This document shows, in pieces, positions 36,522-47,208 of a DNA stretch of 64,000 bases. Made by a program: the position numbers and the translations under genes. Position 1 is the stretch's first letter; the number at the start of each line of letters is the position of its first letter. The DNA is from an uncultured Oxalobacter sp. (GTDB taxonomy: Bacteria > Pseudomonadota > Gammaproteobacteria > Burkholderiales > Burkholderiaceae_D). Below the pieces are notes generated by a model that did no database searches, was not told where the DNA came from, and worked only from the letters and a program-made list of their open reading frames with translations. The stretch covers positions 372,001 to 436,000 of the forward strand of contig CAKQWF010000001.1 of assembly GCA_934277985.1 (NCBI GenBank), read 5' to 3'.

Positions 36522-39500
36522 TCAGGCCGTTTCCCCTTTGGCGCGGGCGGCTTTCTTGTCGGCGGCGCGCTTGCGGAAGCGGTCAAGATACAGATAGACG
36601 ATCGGTGTCGTGTACAGTGTGAGCAACTGGCTCAGAATCAGGCCGCCGACGATGGAAATCCCCAGCGGAGTGCGCATTTCCGCACCATCGCCGTGACCCA
36701 GCGCCAGCGGCAGGGCGCCGAACAGGGCGGCGGTCGTGGTCATCATGATCGGGCGGAAGCGCAGCAGGCAGGCCTGATAAATGGCGTTTTCAGGCGAGAG
36801 ACCGTTTTCGCGTTCTGCAACCAGCGCGAAGTCGATCATCATGATGGCGTTCTTTTTCACGATACCGATCAGAAGCAGCACGCCGATCAGGGCGATGACC
36901 GAAAATTCCGTACCGGCGATGATCAGCGCGAGCAAGGCGCCGACACCGGCTGAGGGCAGCGTGGACAGAATCGTGACCGGATGGATGAAACTTTCATAAA
37001 GCATGCCCAGCACGATATAGACGGCAACGAGCGCCAGCGCGATCAGCAGCGGCTGGTTTTCCAGCGATTCCTGGAAGGTCTTGGCGGTACCCTGGAAACT
37101 GCCGACGATGGAAGATGGCATGCCGATATCGGCAAGCGTCTGTTCGATGGCGACGGTGGCATCCGACAGGGAGTTGCCTGGCGGCAGGTTGAACGACAAA
37201 GTCGAGGCGGCGAACTGGCCCTGATGGTTGACCGACAGCGAGGTGTTCGTCGGCTCCCAGCTGGCGATCGCGGACAAGGGCGTAGGGCCTGCCGTCGGGG
37301 TCTGGATATAGATGTCCTTGAGCGATTCGGGATTTTGCCAGTATTGCGGCGCGACTTCCATGACGACCTTGTACTGGTTGAGCTCGTTATAGATGGTGGA
37401 AACCTGCCGCTGGCCGAAGGCGTTGTACAGCACGTCATCGACATCCTGTTGCGTCAGACCCAGCCGCGACATCGCATCCCGGTCGAAAGCGAGCATCGTC
37501 TGCCGGCCTTTCAGTTCCTGGTCGGTATTGAGGTCGGCCAGCATCGGCAGTTTCGCCAGCGCGCGGAAAGCCTTGGGCGTCCATTCGCGCAATTCGTCGA
37601 GATTGTCGCCCTGCAAGGTGTACTGGTATTGCGCATTGCTCTGGCGTCCGCCCATGCGGATATCCTGGACGGATTGCAAAAAGAGCGTCGCGCCGGGTTC
37701 GTTGGCGAGTTTTTTCCTCAGGCGGCCGATGACTTCGTCCGCGCTGATCTTGCGTTCGGAGAGCGGCTTGAGGCTGATGAACATGCGCGAGGTATTGGTC
37801 TGGCTGCTGCCGGTATAGCCGGTGACCTTGTCGATGGCAGGATCTTCCTTGATCTTTTCCATGAAGGTTTTCATCTTCGCCTGCATGGCCTGGAACGAAA
37901 TGCTCTGGTCGGCGCGGATGACGCCGAACATCTGGCCGGTATCCTGTTGCGGGAAAAAGCCCTTCGGTACGATGATGTACAGAAAGATGTTGAAACAGAC
38001 CGTGGCGACAAGAATCAGCAGGGTGATGCGGCGGTGGTCGATGGCCCATTTGAGCGTGCGCCCGTAGGCGAGCTGCATGTTCGTGAACAGGTGTTCGCTG
38101 GAATTGAACAGGCGGTTCAGGCGTCCGGGTTTCGGTGTCTTGTCCTTGCGTTTGAGCCAGAGGGCGCACAGCATCGGGGTGGTCGTCAGCGAGATGAAAA
38201 GCGAGACCAGAATCGTTGCCGAAAGCGTCACGGCGAATTCGCGGAACAGTCGCCCGATGATGCCACCCATAAGCAGGATCGGGATGAACACGGCGATCAG
38301 GGAGATACTGATCGACATGACGGTGAAGCCGACTTCGCGCGCGCCTTTGAGCGCCGCCTCGAACGGTTTCATTCCCGCCTCGACATGCCGCATGATGTTT
38401 TCCAGCACGACGATCGTATCGTCCACCACGAACCCGCTGGCGATAGTCAGCGCCATGAGCGAGAGATTGTTCAGCGAAAAGCCCGCCAGATACATGACGG
38501 TGAAAGTCCCTACCAGCGAGACGGGGACGGAAATGGCGGAAATGGCGGTGGCGCGGAAATTCCGCAAAAACAGAAAGACCACCAGAATGACCAGCGCCAC
38601 CGAAATGATGAGGGTGAATTCGACATCGGCCAGCGAGCTGCGGATCGTCGGGGTACGGTCCATGACGACATTGACGTCGATGGCTTCCGGAATCGCGGCC
38701 GAGAGCATCGGAATGGCGTCGTAAATCCGGTCCACCGTTTCGATGATGTTCGCGCCCGGTTCGCGGAAAATGATGATCATGATGCAGGGTTCACCATTGA
38801 CCATCCCCATGTTGCGGACATCCTGGACCGAATCGGTGACATCGGCCACATCGGAAATGCGGATGGCGCGGTTGTCCGTATGATGGATGATGAGCGGCAT
38901 GTAGTCGCTGGCGGTCTTCGCCTGATCGTTGGCTTCGATTTTCCATTTCACATCGTCATTGCCGACGAAGCCCTTGGGACGGTTGACGTTCGTATCGTTG
39001 ATCAGGTCGCTGATTTTTTCCATGCTGATGCCGTAGCTGGAGAGCTGCTTCGGATGCAGTTCGATACGCACGGCGGGTTGCGAGCCGCCACCGACGAACA
39101 CGTCGCCGACGCCTTCGAGTTGCATGAGTTTCTGGGCGACGATGGTATCGGCGGCGTCGTACATCTGGCCGCGGGTCAGCGATTCGGATGTCATCGACAA
39201 AATCATGATCGGCGCGTCCGCCGGATTGATCTTGCGGTAAGTCGGGTTCGATGGCATGCCTGTCGGCAAGAGGGCGTGTGCCGCATTGATCGCGGATTGC
39301 ACGTCGCGTGCCGCGCCGTCGATATTGCGCTCCAGCGCGAACTGGAGCGTGATGTCTGTCGAACCGAGCGTGCTGACGGAGGTGATTTCACTGATACCGG
39401 CGATACGGCCGAGGGTGCGTTCCAGCGGTGTGGCGACAGTCGCAGCCATCGTCTCGGGGCTGGCGCCCGGCAGCTTGGCCCTGACGCGGATCGTCGGAAA

Positions 39501-39623
39501 ATCGACTTGCGGCAGCGGCGAGACCGGCAACCAGTTGAAGGCGACGATACCGGCCAGCATGATCGCCAGCGTGACCAGAACGGTGGCGACAGGGCGGCGG
39601 ATGAAAATTTCGGAAAATTTCAC
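36522..39623 (-). CDS. mdtC: RND multidrug efflux permease MdtC
   Basis: 1033 aa proton-driven inner-membrane pump subunit. It begins [26 protein letters not shown] and contains [27 protein letters not shown] (proton-relay Asp pair) and [25 protein letters not shown], all close to E. coli MdtC. MdtB and MdtC form a heterotrimer. It starts 12 bases after mdtB in the operon mdtA-mdtB-mdtC-OMF. Confidence 0.95.
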   Translation of the reverse strand: MKFSEIFIRRPVATVLVTLAIMLAGIVAFNWLPVSPLPQVDFPTIRVRAKLPGASPETMAATVATPLERTLGRIAGISEITSVSTLGSTDITLQFALERNIDGAARDVQSAINAAHALLPTGMPSNPTYRKINPADAPIMILSMTSESLTRGQMYDAADTIVAQKLMQLEGVGDVFVGGGSQPAVRIELHPKQLSSYGISMEKISDLINDTNVNRPKGFVGNDDVKWKIEANDQAKTASDYMPLIIHHTDNRAIRISDVADVTDSVQDVRNMGMVNGEPCIMIIIFREPGANIIETVDRIYDAIPMLSAAIPEAIDVNVVMDRTPTIRSSLADVEFTLIISVALVILVVFLFLRNFRATAISAISVPVSLVGTFTVMYLAGFSLNNLSLMALTIASGFVVDDTIVVLENIMRHVEAGMKPFEAALKGAREVGFTVMSISISLIAVFIPILLMGGIIGRLFREFAVTLSATILVSLFISLTTTPMLCALWLKRKDKTPKPGRLNRLFNSSEHLFTNMQLAYGRTLKWAIDHRRITLLILVATVCFNIFLYIIVPKGFFPQQDTGQMFGVIRADQSISFQAMQAKMKTFMEKIKEDPAIDKVTGYTGSSQTNTSRMFISLKPLSERKISADEVIGRLRKKLANEPGATLFLQSVQDIRMGGRQSNAQYQYTLQGDNLDELREWTPKAFRALAKLPMLADLNTDQELKGRQTMLAFDRDAMSRLGLTQQDVDDVLYNAFGQRQVSTIYNELNQYKVVMEVAPQYWQNPESLKDIYIQTPTAGPTPLSAIASWEPTNTSLSVNHQGQFAASTLSFNLPPGNSLSDATVAIEQTLADIGMPSSIVGSFQGTAKTFQESLENQPLLIALALVAVYIVLGMLYESFIHPVTILSTLPSAGVGALLALIIAGTEFSVIALIGVLLLIGIVKKNAIMMIDFALVAERENGLSPENAIYQACLLRFRPIMMTTTAALFGALPLALGHGDGAEMRTPLGISIVGGLILSQLLTLYTTPIVYLYLDRFRKRAADKKAARAKGETA

Positions 39624-39635
39624 CGGAAGCCTCCG

Positions 39636-42600
39636 TCACAATCCGGCAGAGCCGTCGATGGCATGGGTCGCCGTTTTTTCAACCCGTCTGGCGAGCCTGT
39701 CGAAGTACAGATAAATGACCGGCGTGGTAAAAAGCGTCAGCACCTGGCTGACCAGCAGGCCGCCGACCATCGTCAGGCCCAGCGGGTTGCGCATTTCCGA
39801 ACCGATACCGGTGGCGAGCATCATCGGCACCGCGCCCAGCAGCGCCGCCATCGTCGTCATCATGATCGGACGGAAACGCAGCAGGCAAGCCTGATAAATC
39901 GCCTCGCGCGGGGACATGCCGTGATCGCGTTCGGCCACGAGCGCGAAGTCGATCATCATGATCGCGTTTTTCTTGACGATACCGATCAGCAGGATGATCC
40001 CGATGATGCCGATGACCGACAGGTCGTTGCCCGTCATCATCAGCGCCAGCAACGCACCGATACCGGCGGAAGGCAGGGTGGACAAAATGGTGATCGGGTG
40101 GATATAGCTTTCATAGAGGATGCCCAGCACGATGTACATGGTGATCAGCGCCGCGACGATCAGCCACAATGTCGAGGACAGCGAAGACTGGAAGGCCATC
40201 GCTGCGCCCTGGAATTGCGTCTGGATATCCGGCGGGATACGCATGTCCCGTTCCGTCGCGAGGATGGCTTCCACCGCTTCGGAGAGCGATGAACCCGGCG
40301 TCAGGTTGAACGAAATCGTCGCGGTCGGGAATTGTCCCATATGGTTGATGACCAGAATCGAGGGACGGTATTCGATCGAGGCGACGGCGTCCAGCGGCAC
40401 GAGCGTGCCGGAGGATGTGGCGACGTAAATCCCCTTGATGGCCGACGGGTTTTGCCGTTCGTGTTCCTGCACTTCCAGCACGACACGGTACTGGTTGGTC
40501 TGCGTGTAAATCGTCGAGATCAGACGCTGGCCGAACGCATTGTACAGCGCGTCGGCGACATCGCGCGTCGAGACACCCAGACGGGAGGCCGTATCGCGGT
40601 CGATATTGACATAGGCCATCTGGCCGTTTTCCTGAAAATCTGTCGCGACATCGGTCAGTTCCGGCAGTTCGCGAAGGCGGTCGATCAGGCGCGGTACCCA
40701 TCGGGACAAATCGTCCTGTGTCGTGGCCTGAAGCGTGAACTGGTATTGCGTGCGGCTGGAACGGCTGTCGATGCTGATATCCTGTACCGGTTGCAGGTAA
40801 AGCGTCATGCCGGCGATCTCCGAGGCCGCTTCCGAGAGACGGTTCATCACTGTATGGATGTCGTCGCGTTCGCCCTTCGGTTTGAGGTTGATGAGCATTT
40901 TGCCGTTGTTGGGTGCGGCATTCGTGCCGTCCACCCCAATGAACGACGACAGGCTGACGACGGCCGGATCTTCAAGGATCTTGTCGATCAGTTTTTCCTG
41001 CTGGCGGCCCATTGCGGAAAACGAAATGGACTGTGACGCTTCGGAGACGCCCTGGATGACGCCGGTATCCTGTACCGGGAAAAAGCCTTTCGGAATGACG
41101 ATGTACAAAAGTCCCGTCAGGACGATCGTACCCAGCGCGACGGCAAGCGTCAGTTTCTGATGGTCGAGCACCCAGCGCAGGCCTTTGGCGTATTCCTCGA
41201 TGATGCGGTCGAAAAAACGCCCGCTGGCATGGAAAAAACGCCCCTGTTTTTCTTCGGGGATGTGCTTGAGGAGCCGCGCGCTCATCATCGGCGTCAGGGT
41301 CAGCGAAATCAGGGCGGAAATCAGGATCGCCACCGCCAGCGTGACCGCGAATTCGCGGAACAGCCGCCCGATGACGTCACCCATAAAGAGCAGCGGAATC
41401 AGCACGGCAATAAGCGAAACGGTCAGCGAAATGATGGTGAAACCGATCTGTTTCGAGCCTTTCAGGGCCGCTTCCATCGGGTTTTCGCCTTCCTCGATAT
41501 AGCGCGCGATGTTTTCGATCATGACGATGGCATCATCCACGACGAAGCCGGTCGCAATCGTCAGCGCCATGAGCGAAAGATTGTTGATCGAAAAGCCCGA
41601 CAGATACATCACCCCGAACGTGCCGATCAACGACAGCGGCACGGCGACCGCCGGAATGATCGTCGCGGTCAGATTGCGCAGGAACACGAACACGACCAGT
41701 ACGACCAGCGCCACCGACATGACCAGTTCGTGTTCCACATCGGCCACGGATGCGCGGATCGTCACCGTCCTGTCAGAGAGGATTTCCACGTCGATGGCGG
41801 CAGGCAGGCTGGCCTGCAGTTGCGGCAACAGTTCCTTGATACGGTCGGCCACCGCGATGACGTTGGCACCAGGCTGGCGCTGCACCGTCAGGATGACCGC
41901 CGGTTTGTCGTTCGCCCATGCAGCCAGACGTGCATTTTCCGCGCCGTCGATGACGGTGGCGATATCCTTGAGGCGCACCGGTGTACCATCACGGTAGGCG
42001 ATGATGATGTTCTCGAATTCGGCGGCCGACTTGAGCTGGTCGTTGCCGTCCACCGTCGAAGCCTGCAACGGTCCGTCGAAACTCCCCTTGGCCTGATTGA
42101 CGTTGGCATTGGCCACGGCGGAACGGACGTTTTCCAGTGTGATGCCGCGAGCTGCCAGCGCCCGCGAATTGGCCTGTATCCGGACGGCCGGGCGCTGGCC
42201 GCCGCTGATCGAGACCAGCCCGACACCGGGAACCTGCGAGAGTTTTTGCGCGATGCGCGTATCGGCGAGGTCTTCCAGTTTCGTGATCGTCATCGTCGGC
42301 GAGGTGACCGCGATCGTCAGAATCGGCGTATCGGCCGGGTTGACCTTGTTGTAAATCGGAGGATTGGGCAAATCCGTCGGCAAGAGATTGTTCGCCGCAT
42401 TGATCGCCGCCTGCACTTCCTGTTCCGCCACATCCAGCGTCTGCGACAGCGTGAATTGCAGCGTCACCACCGAGACGCCCTCGGAGCTGGCGGACGACAT
42501 CTGTTCCAGCCCCGACATCTGCCCGAATTGCCGTTCAAGCGGTGCCGTGATCGTCGATGCCACCACTTCGGGACTTGCGCCCGGATAATACGTCACGACC

Positions 42601-42737
42601 TGAATCGTCGGGTAATCGACTTCCGGCAACGCCGATACGGGCAACAGCTTCCAGGCTACCAGCCCGGAAAGCAGGATAGCCACCATGAACAAAATGGTAG
42701 CCACCGGACGGAGAATGAACGGGCGGGAAGGATTCAT
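39636..42737 (-). CDS. mdtB: RND multidrug efflux permease MdtB
   Basis: 1033 aa. [44 protein letters not shown] is close to E. coli MdtB, as are [17 protein letters not shown] and [27 protein letters not shown] with the relay Asp residues. It forms the MdtBC pump with the next gene. Begins 12 bases after the mdtA stop. Confidence 0.95.
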   Translation of the reverse strand: MNPSRPFILRPVATILFMVAILLSGLVAWKLLPVSALPEVDYPTIQVVTYYPGASPEVVASTITAPLERQFGQMSGLEQMSSASSEGVSVVTLQFTLSQTLDVAEQEVQAAINAANNLLPTDLPNPPIYNKVNPADTPILTIAVTSPTMTITKLEDLADTRIAQKLSQVPGVGLVSISGGQRPAVRIQANSRALAARGITLENVRSAVANANVNQAKGSFDGPLQASTVDGNDQLKSAAEFENIIIAYRDGTPVRLKDIATVIDGAENARLAAWANDKPAVILTVQRQPGANVIAVADRIKELLPQLQASLPAAIDVEILSDRTVTIRASVADVEHELVMSVALVVLVVFVFLRNLTATIIPAVAVPLSLIGTFGVMYLSGFSINNLSLMALTIATGFVVDDAIVMIENIARYIEEGENPMEAALKGSKQIGFTIISLTVSLIAVLIPLLFMGDVIGRLFREFAVTLAVAILISALISLTLTPMMSARLLKHIPEEKQGRFFHASGRFFDRIIEEYAKGLRWVLDHQKLTLAVALGTIVLTGLLYIVIPKGFFPVQDTGVIQGVSEASQSISFSAMGRQQEKLIDKILEDPAVVSLSSFIGVDGTNAAPNNGKMLINLKPKGERDDIHTVMNRLSEAASEIAGMTLYLQPVQDISIDSRSSRTQYQFTLQATTQDDLSRWVPRLIDRLRELPELTDVATDFQENGQMAYVNIDRDTASRLGVSTRDVADALYNAFGQRLISTIYTQTNQYRVVLEVQEHERQNPSAIKGIYVATSSGTLVPLDAVASIEYRPSILVINHMGQFPTATISFNLTPGSSLSEAVEAILATERDMRIPPDIQTQFQGAAMAFQSSLSSTLWLIVAALITMYIVLGILYESYIHPITILSTLPSAGIGALLALMMTGNDLSVIGIIGIILLIGIVKKNAIMMIDFALVAERDHGMSPREAIYQACLLRFRPIMMTTMAALLGAVPMMLATGIGSEMRNPLGLTMVGGLLVSQVLTLFTTPVIYLYFDRLARRVEKTATHAIDGSAGL

Positions 42738-42749
42738 GCCGGCACCCGA

Positions 42750-44090
42750 TTACTTCTTCGCACTGTCGCCCGATGGTGCGGGAGCGGCGTTTCCGGACGC
42801 CTTGCCATCTTGCCTGCCATCGTTTCCGGCGGCCACGGACGGGGTGGATGCCGCCTGGCCAGTAGCGGAAGCGTCTTGCGGTGCGGCGGTTTCAGGTGCC
42901 TTGCCATCCTTTCGTGCAGCTTCAGGCGATGCGGCCGGTTCGTTGGTATCGGCTGTCTTCGGACGGATGATCCGGATTTTCGAGCCGTCGCGCAGCTTGT
43001 CCACGCCGTCGGTCACGACGATCTGTCCCGGTTCCAGTCCTTCCTCGATGATCGTGTTTTCGCCGGAAACCGGTCCGGTTTTGACCTGAACCAGACTGAC
43101 CGTGCCGTTGTCGTTGACGCGGTAAACCGTATGACCGAGCTTGCCCAGCTGAATGGCGACCGTCGGCACGAGAATCGCTTGCGGACGGGACCCCAGATGC
43201 AGGCGGACATTGACGAACTGGTTCGGGAACAGCCGGTTGTCCGTATTGGCGAATTTTGCCTTGATGCCGATGGTGCCGGTATCGGTATTGAGCTGGTTGT
43301 CGATCGCCAGCAATGTTCCTTCGGAAAGCAGATTGCGGTTTTCACGATCCCATGCCGAAACCGCCAGTTTCGGATTGCCGGTATAGGCTTGCAAGAGCTG
43401 GGTCAGATCGACTTCCGGAATCGAGAAAAAGACATTGATGGGCTGTTCCTGCGTAATGGTGACGATCCCGTTGGTATCGGTTGCATGGACGATATTGCCC
43501 AGATCGACCTGTCGCAGACCGACACGCCCGGAAATCGGCGCGGTGATCCGGCTGTATGTGAGCTGGAGTCGCGCATTGTCCACGGCACCCTGATCGAGCT
43601 TGACCGTGCCTTCGTACTGTTTGACCAGCGCTGCCTGTGTATCGACCTGTTGTTTGGCGATGGAATTCTGCTCCAGCAGCTGGCGGTAGCGTTTCAGATC
43701 GAGCCGTGCGTTTTCCAGCAATGCCTGATCCCGCATGAGCTGCCCTTCGGCCTGCATCAGTTCCGCCTTGAACGGGCGCGGATCGAGTTCGGCGAGCAGC
43801 TGGCCCGCTTTCACCAGCTGGCCTTCCGTGAAATGCAGTTTGACGAGTTCCCCATCGACACGGCTGCGTACCGTCGTGGTGTAGGTGGAATCGACGGTTC
43901 CCAGCGCAAGGATTTGAAGCGGTGCATCTTCCTGTACGACAGTCGCCACCCGGACGGCGGCCGCACCGCCACGCGGTGGCGTTCCCCGGTTTTTCGCGAC
44001 GATCCAGTAAATGCCCCAGATCACGACGATGGCGAACAGACAGACGATGGCAATCAGAAAAGGACGGCGGAGTTTGACTTTCTTCAGCAT
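42750..44090 (-). CDS. mdtA: RND membrane-fusion protein MdtA
   Basis: 446 aa periplasmic adaptor, anchored by an N-terminal membrane segment (PFLIAIVCLFAIVVIWGIYWIV). Lipoyl-like halves TVRSRVDGELVKLHFTEGQLVKAGQLLAELDPRPF and SRITAPISGRVGLRQVDLGNIV, a coiled-coil hairpin between them, then beta-barrel and membrane-proximal domains. The last 70 residues are an Ala/Pro/Lys-rich tail. First gene of the pump operon; a TGTAAC direct repeat lies 170 bases upstream. Confidence 0.95.
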   Translation of the reverse strand: MLKKVKLRRPFLIAIVCLFAIVVIWGIYWIVAKNRGTPPRGGAAAVRVATVVQEDAPLQILALGTVDSTYTTTVRSRVDGELVKLHFTEGQLVKAGQLLAELDPRPFKAELMQAEGQLMRDQALLENARLDLKRYRQLLEQNSIAKQQVDTQAALVKQYEGTVKLDQGAVDNARLQLTYSRITAPISGRVGLRQVDLGNIVHATDTNGIVTITQEQPINVFFSIPEVDLTQLLQAYTGNPKLAVSAWDRENRNLLSEGTLLAIDNQLNTDTGTIGIKAKFANTDNRLFPNQFVNVRLHLGSRPQAILVPTVAIQLGKLGHTVYRVNDNGTVSLVQVKTGPVSGENTIIEEGLEPGQIVVTDGVDKLRDGSKIRIIRPKTADTNEPAASPEAARKDGKAPETAAPQDASATGQAASTPSVAAGNDGRQDGKASGNAAPAPSGDSAKK

Positions 44091-44497
44091 AAAGACACCG
44101 TGATGACCGGTTGGTAAACGTCCTGACCGGCATACATCCCGTCACGGCCGATATGCACAGGATCAACGGAAGCACTCCGGCGGCATGGCGCAGGTCGGAC
44201 AAGTTTCATCGCATTGTAATTCCATCCCCCGTATGCGAACAGGGGCGGACCAAGAGCTGTTACAAGGCGTTACAAAATAGCTGTCAACCGTTATTCATGT
44301 GTTGAAAAAAGCCGACAGCCATATGCAGGGACGATCATGTGGCGTTTTTCTGCCCGTTTCGCGTGCAGTGGCGGCAAATTCCTGAAAAACAAGACGATTT
44401 CGTGCCTTTGAACAGACTTGTCCACAGAAAACGGGGACAAGGAAGGCGGCAAGGCAGAATCCGGCGAAGGGGGACCGGACGGTACCGACAGGTGCCG
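44091..44497. other. Intergenic region between mdtA start and hsdS end
   Basis: About 405 bases holding the mdtA promoter region and the 3' side of the hsdS gene. A direct repeat (44260-44275) is the only clear signal. No coding sequence or terminator for hsdS was found. Confidence 0.4.
44260..44275 (-). promoter_or_regulatory. TGTAAC-N4-TGTAAC direct repeat upstream of mdtA
   Basis: On the minus strand TGTAAC-GCCT-TGTAAC, a 10-bp-spaced direct repeat of the kind bound by OmpR-family response regulators. The same arrangement with TTTC as spacer occurs at 57744-57759. Role inferred. Confidence 0.45.
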
Positions 44498-45745
44498 TCA
44501 GAGCCGGCCACGGAATGCGGCGTCGAGGACACTGCTTTTCAGATGGTTCAGTTCGTCGAGTTTTTCCTCGATGGCACGTTTTTGCAGGGCGATTTTACCG
44601 GACAGTGCATCGAGCTTGTCGGCGATACGGCGCTGTTCGGGGAGAGGGGGAAGGGGGATAAAGGCAAGTGTTTGCAAGAAACGTGTTGTAACACGAGGCA
44701 TTCTGGAACCGGAGCAGTTATCAACGGCAAGGTTGATAAAGAAATCACTGCGCATGAAATGTGCCAAATATTCGGGAAGAATATCGGCGGTGCATTGAAA
44801 GGGGATAATTTCTGTGGAAGCTATGCCATCAAATTGTGCGACGTGTACTTTGCGTAAATAGGGCCTCAATTTTCCGAAAAGAACCATATTCCTGGAAAAG
44901 ATGTTTTTTGTGCTGGCAATGGTTTGCCCATCAACAGGTGAGAAATCAGTCAGTTTGGCAGAGTTCGGTACGATATGCTCAAGACCGATGTAATTGTATT
45001 GTTGATCCGATACGGGCAATAAGGTTTGTCTGGATGGCGGGGCTATAACGGACAATTTCTTCCACTCCCACCCGTCCGGCAGCTCATAGCGTGTTTCTTT
45101 CGATGTTTTTCCCAGCGGGTTGAAAGCCTGCTGGAGCATGCTGGCGAACAGGTCGTCCAGTGATGCCAGATTGTCTTGCGACAGGCGGATGGCATCGTCG
45201 ATACGACCCAGTACAGCATCGAGCTTGTCGGCGATGCGGCGTTGTTCTGGGAGAGGGGGGAGAGGAATCCATGTATTTTTTGCATTGACGATGGTATAAG
45301 TTTTGACTGTTGTTCCGACAGGAAATGCGTTTATTTGTCGAATAACAAAAGGGCTGTGATATAGGAAATATATGAATTTTGCATTTGTATTTTTCTTATT
45401 TTTAAACCAGATGATATTCCCATCCTTGAAATAGAATTGATTGTTCTTAGGTACGATGTAGGGAATGCCGATGGTTCCCACACCGCTTACCAGAAGATCA
45501 TTTTCTGACGGAATGCCATATTTATTTTTGAATTCATTAAACATTTCATTGGAAATGAATAATGTATTGTCAACATGCCCGTTTTTTGAAAGTTCGACTA
45601 GTTCTCGTGTTCGATAAAATGGGATACCTTCGGATTTCCAGTCTTTTTGATGGACGCGTTTACTGGATGTGACTTCAAAAAGTTCGCCGATTTGTTTCCA
45701 CTCCCACTCGTCCGGCAGCTCATAGCGTTCCTGTTCCATTTTCAT
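44498..45745 (-). CDS. hsdS: Type I restriction-modification specificity subunit HsdS
   Basis: 415 aa. Two target-recognition domains, each opened by YELPDxWEWK (residues about 7 and 219) and closed by the conserved helix start PLPPLPEQRRIADKLDA, typical of type I S subunits. It dictates the bipartite DNA sequence methylated by HsdM. The two conserved blocks are near-identical at DNA level. Its start overlaps the hsdM stop by 4 bases. The first recognition domain is AT-rich compared with the rest, as expected for exchanged specificity cassettes. Confidence 0.93.
   Translation of the reverse strand: MKMEQERYELPDEWEWKQIGELFEVTSSKRVHQKDWKSEGIPFYRTRELVELSKNGHVDNTLFISNEMFNEFKNKYGIPSENDLLVSGVGTIGIPYIVPKNNQFYFKDGNIIWFKNKKNTNAKFIYFLYHSPFVIRQINAFPVGTTVKTYTIVNAKNTWIPLPPLPEQRRIADKLDAVLGRIDDAIRLSQDNLASLDDLFASMLQQAFNPLGKTSKETRYELPDGWEWKKLSVIAPPSRQTLLPVSDQQYNYIGLEHIVPNSAKLTDFSPVDGQTIASTKNIFSRNMVLFGKLRPYLRKVHVAQFDGIASTEIIPFQCTADILPEYLAHFMRSDFFINLAVDNCSGSRMPRVTTRFLQTLAFIPLPPLPEQRRIADKLDALSGKIALQKRAIEEKLDELNHLKSSVLDAAFRGRL
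44607..44650 (+). repeat. HsdS conserved-helix repeat, copy 1
   Basis: Near-identical to 45216-45259 (encodes PLPPLPEQRRIADKLDA on the minus strand). A second repeat pair encodes YELPDxWEWK at about 45058-45090 and 45694-45728. They are possible sites for recombination between recognition domains. Confidence 0.7.
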
Positions 45746-47208
45746 CGCTCCTGCAACAGGGTTTCGATTTCATCGAATAGGTCGCCGATCCGTTTTTCCT
45801 TGTCGCGGATGGCGAGCAGGATGTCAGACGGGGTGCGGTGGACAGTGGCGCTCTGGCGTGCGGGATTGCGGGCGGTCAGGTCGTAGTTGCCGGGCAGTTC
45901 ATCGACGGATACCGTCCATGAGACGTTCGTGGTGTCGCGCGTTTTGAAACGGGCGATGAAGTCGGCCAGATGCGTTTGTGTGAGCGGGCGGTTTTTGGTC
46001 AGTTTCTGTTCCGGCATGCATTCGTAATACCAGATGTCGTTCGTGCGCCCCGTCCGGTTGAAAAACAGGACGTTGGTCTTGATGGCGGAATAAGGCAGAA
46101 AGACGCCGGAGGGCAGGCTCAAAATCGTGTGCAGGTCGAAGTTTTCCAGCAGTTCCTGCTTGACTTGCGCAAAGGCGTTGCCGGTCTGGAACAGGATGCT
46201 TTCGGGGACGACGATGGCGGCTTTGCCGCCCTGTCTGAGCGAGCGCATGAAGTGCTGGATAAAGAGCAGTTCGGTGGCGTTGTGGGCGATGGGGAAGTTT
46301 TGCTGGATCTGGCTTTTTTCCTTGCCGCCGAACGGCGGGTTTGAAAAGATAAGGTCGTAGCGTTCGGATTCGTCGATGTCGCGGATATTTTTCGTCAGGG
46401 TGTTGGCACGATAGAGGTTGGGGCTTTCGATGCCGTGCAGGATCATGTTCATCATGCCCATGACGTAGGCGAGCGAGGTTTTTTCGATGCCGTAAAACGT
46501 TTGTGTCTGGATAGTTTGCCACTGGCCGGTGGTCAGTTCGTTTTTCCGTTTTTTGAAGTGTTCGAAGTTTTCGACAAGGAATCCGCACGATCCCGCTGCT
46601 CCGTCATAGATGGTTTGTCCAGGTTGTGCGTCCATGACGGCGACGATGGTCTTGACGAGGGCGCGGGGCGTGTAGAATTCTCCGGCATAGCCGCCTGCAT
46701 CGCCCATGTTTTGCAACAGGTGTTCGTAAACGAGTGACAGTTCGAACAGTTCGGTTTCTGACTGGAAGTGCAGTTTGTCCACGATGTCCAGCACTTCGCG
46801 CAGGGTGTGTCCGGATACGATGCGGTTGTCCAGAAACTGGAAGATCGCGCCGATCCTGTACTGGAATGTGTCGGTGTTTCTCGTACCGGAAAAGGCTTTG
46901 AGGTACGGAAACAGTGTGTCGTTGACGAAAGCGGTGAGGTCGTCGCCCGTTGCGGTCAGGTCGAGGTTCGGTTTGCCATCGGGTGTTTTGGGGCATGCCC
47001 ATGTGGACCAGCGGTATTCGATCGGCAAAATGGGGGTCCACGGGATGCCCGTGATGATCGCTTCGTTTTCTTTTTTGTGTTCCAGATCGTCCAGGAATTT
47101 CAGGAACAAAATCCATGAAAGCTGCTCGGTGTAGTGTATAACACCGAAAATACCATCGTCACGACGCAGGATGTCAGTTATGTTATCGATGTTTTGTTGT
47201 AGATTCAT
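45742..47208 (-). CDS. hsdM: Type I restriction-modification DNA methyltransferase HsdM
   Basis: 488 aa adenine-N6 methyltransferase. N-terminal helical domain (IFGVIHYTEQLSWILFLKFLDDLE), AGEFYTPRALVK, AdoMet motif I in YDGAAGSCGFLVE (201-212) and catalytic motif IV NPPFGG (290-295). ATG 47208 is chosen, since MNLQQNIDNITDIL is the family N-terminus; it lies within the 3' end of the upstream ATPase gene (26-base overlap). No hsdR is found on either side, so methylation here is either orphan or tied to the ATPase gene. Confidence 0.93.
   Translation of the reverse strand: MNLQQNIDNITDILRRDDGIFGVIHYTEQLSWILFLKFLDDLEHKKENEAIITGIPWTPILPIEYRWSTWACPKTPDGKPNLDLTATGDDLTAFVNDTLFPYLKAFSGTRNTDTFQYRIGAIFQFLDNRIVSGHTLREVLDIVDKLHFQSETELFELSLVYEHLLQNMGDAGGYAGEFYTPRALVKTIVAVMDAQPGQTIYDGAAGSCGFLVENFEHFKKRKNELTTGQWQTIQTQTFYGIEKTSLAYVMGMMNMILHGIESPNLYRANTLTKNIRDIDESERYDLIFSNPPFGGKEKSQIQQNFPIAHNATELLFIQHFMRSLRQGGKAAIVVPESILFQTGNAFAQVKQELLENFDLHTILSLPSGVFLPYSAIKTNVLFFNRTGRTNDIWYYECMPEQKLTKNRPLTQTHLADFIARFKTRDTTNVSWTVSVDELPGNYDLTARNPARQSATVHRTPSDILLAIRDKEKRIGDLFDEIETLLQER

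Noticed and set aside
36981..40292. 1103-residue plus-strand ORF across mdtC and mdtB
   Set aside because: Antisense shadow of two RND genes; composition (His, Asp, Arg) is typical of reverse-strand reading.
41160..44117. 985-residue plus-strand ORF across mdtB and mdtA
   Set aside because: Antisense shadow of the pump genes, no domain or ribosome site.
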